From Thermoprotei archaeon (GTDB lineage Archaea; Thermoproteota; Nitrososphaeria; Geothermarchaeales; JDFR-13), in NCBI GenBank assembly GCA_015661745.1, contig DQVL01000070.1, positions 1-7,933 of the forward strand: DNA of 7,933 nucleotides. The letters run 5' to 3'. Positions 6,661 to 7,933 of the stretch are shown here, piece after piece. Position 1 is the stretch's first letter. Each line of letters starts with the position of its first letter. The position numbers and the translations under genes are program-made. The notes beneath the pieces are model-generated. The model saw only the letters and a program-made list of their open reading frames with translations, was not told the origin of the DNA and did not search any database.

Positions 6661-7933
6661 ATGGATGTTAGAGACGATAATGACATAGATTATATACTAC
6701 AAGTAATCAGCAATGGGACGAGGAGGAGGATATTGAAACTCCTGGCTGATGAAGCCCCCTTAACGTATACCAAGATCATGCAGAAACTCAATATCAAGGA
6801 TTCAGGGACACTTGGATTCCATCTTAAGAAGATGGCTAGACTCCTTAGAAGGGATGAATTTGGCGAATATAAATTGAGTAGTCTAGGATGGAGAGCCCTA
6901 GATATAATGAAGAGGCTTGAGGGGATAGAGATTAGTGAATATGAAGAGGCATCTGAAGAGGAGAGGAAGTCTAGAGTCTTCTCAGACCAACTCAGATTTG
7001 AATATACCCGTAGCCTCGCCGAGAAACTCCGTGGTGAAGGTGTAAAAGCCATAATAACGGATATAATAACACTAATTATACATCCAATGGATAGGAAACT
7101 ATTTGATGAGACTGTCGAGAGTATAAGTGATGTTCTAACATGTTATGTCCCTGAAGACTTATACGATGATGTAGTAATGAAGTCATCAGATGTATTTAGA
7201 ATCAAGAAATATAGGGCTAAAACAAAGGATGATGGAGATAGTTATAAAGCCTTGGTAAAAGATGAGGCTGCTATATCTGGATGGGTAGATATGCTAGTAT
7301 CAGGATTAATAACATCGATAACATCTGCCTTAACTGGATTAGCATCTATATTCACGGAAAACAAAACTTTTAAAGACTGGAAAAAATCAAAGGGGGAGAT
7401 ATCCTTTAGTAGAAACCTTGAGTTCGACTTCAAATCAATACAGCTAAGGCTATCAGGAGGATACTTTAATGTAAGAAGGGGAGGGGGGAAGATAATAGCA
7501 AGGTCATTAAATGGCGATAAACCAGATGTATCATATAATATTGTTAATAATACTCTAAACATAATCGGTTCAAATGGATATGTCGAGATAGAGCTCCCAA
7601 ATAGAATATATGATTCTATATCGATTGATGTGAGGGGTGGAGTCCTAAAGATCGATGATATAAATGCATCTATAGTATCTATGGATATGAATGGAGGGGT
7701 TGTAGGCTTAGATATAGATCTATCCACCAATGGATCATTAAAACTGAATATGACTGGTGGGATAATGAAGACCACATTAGATGCTCATGAAGGATTCAAG
7801 ACTGTAGAGTTCTATGTATATGGTGGATATCTAGATATGAAAATATATACATCTAAGGAACCGATCGACATAGATATTGACAAGGAGAATGGATACATCG
7901 ATATCCAGGTATTTGGAGAGAGGGTAGATATGA
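6661..7933 (+). CDS. Winged-helix (ArsR-like) protein fused to DUF4097-type beta-solenoid (partial, C-terminus off window)
   Basis: The frame is open from ATG 6661 to the window end (424 codons seen), so the C-terminus is missing; the final TGA of the window is out of frame. Residues 8-85 form an archaeal winged-helix domain (IDYILQVISNGTRRRILKLL, then LTYTKIMQKLNI, then TLGFHLKKMARLL as recognition helix, and a wing EFGEYKLSSLGWRAL). Residues 90-200 are a charged helical linker region with the only cysteine (C161), so no cysteine-based ArsR metal site is visible. Residues 204-231 form an amphipathic, glycine/serine-rich helix (AISGWVDMLVSGLITSITS...). From about 250 a repeat region begins, with Gly-Gly or Asn-Gly turns at about 266, 306, 326, 345, 366, 388 and 410, about 20 residues apart, each followed by alternating hydrophobics. 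That is a beta-solenoid like DUF4097 putative adhesin domains. It is divergent from ZIP and may regulate it or itself. Confidence 0.75.
   Translation, partial: MDVRDDNDIDYILQVISNGTRRRILKLLADEAPLTYTKIMQKLNIKDSGTLGFHLKKMARLLRRDEFGEYKLSSLGWRALDIMKRLEGIEISEYEEASEEERKSRVFSDQLRFEYTRSLAEKLRGEGVKAIITDIITLIIHPMDRKLFDETVESISDVLTCYVPEDLYDDVVMKSSDVFRIKKYRAKTKDDGDSYKALVKDEAAISGWVDMLVSGLITSITSALTGLASIFTENKTFKDWKKSKGEISFSRNLEFDFKSIQLRLSGGYFNVRRGGGKIIARSLNGDKPDVSYNIVNNTLNIIGSNGYVEIELPNRIYDSISIDVRGGVLKIDDINASIVSMDMNGGVVGLDIDLSTNGSLKLNMTGGIMKTTLDAHEGFKTVEFYVYGGYLDMKIYTSKEPIDIDIDKENGYIDIQVFGERVDM

Noticed and set aside
6690..7775. Minus-strand open frames of 120 and 177 codons inside the winged-helix/solenoid gene
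   Set aside because: They are low-complexity shadows (Ser/Leu/Pro-rich) opposite a continuous 424-codon frame with a recognisable winged helix and regular repeats.
1..7933. CRISPR repeats, tRNA/rRNA genes, insertion sequences
   Set aside because: No regularly spaced repeats, no cloverleaf or rRNA signature, and no transposase or terminal inverted repeats were seen. The frequent TATATA runs reflect base composition and ATA/TAT codons.

Overview
The window looks like chromosomal DNA from a thermophilic archaeon, most likely a crenarchaeote (Thermoproteota). The evidence is strong A+T bias with heavy ATA (Ile) and AGG/AGA (Arg) codon use, TTG and GTG start codons, and archaeal TATA boxes 22-34 bases ahead of several starts. 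The protein families also fit: a leaderless-type VapBC pair, an archaeal-style FTR1 permease, and a winged-helix protein fused to a repeat domain. No rRNA, tRNA, CRISPR array or transposase is visible. I cannot name the genus.

Layout. A large polytopic membrane protein on the minus strand fills 1-2053 and runs off the left edge. Divergent from it is an EamA/DMT-type transporter (2194-3075). A 162-base gap holding a perfect 8+2+8 inverted repeat on a TATA box leads into an FTR1 iron permease (3238-4056), tightly followed by a small four-helix membrane protein (4061-4393). A VapB-VapC toxin-antitoxin pair (4520-5169) comes next, then a signal-peptide-bearing, C-terminally anchored thioredoxin-fold protein (5217-5786). 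The 3' end of that gene overlaps a convergent ZIP-family metal transporter (5773-6504, minus strand). Divergent from ZIP is a winged-helix protein fused to a glycine-glycine-repeat beta-solenoid of DUF4097 type (6661 to the right edge, incomplete). Coding density is high: no gene-free stretch exceeds about 165 bases.

How it may fit together. Two transition-metal importers (FTR1 for iron, ZIP for Zn/Fe/Mn) lie within 4 kb, with an extracytoplasmic CPHC thiol oxidoreductase, a candidate metal-responsive operator, and a transcription-factor-like protein divergent from ZIP. A metal-uptake and envelope-homeostasis neighbourhood is a reasonable inference but is not proven by sequence. The least ordinary items are the winged-helix/beta-solenoid fusion, the small membrane partner of FTR1, the FTR1 promoter dyad, and a VapC that has lost at least one canonical catalytic acid.
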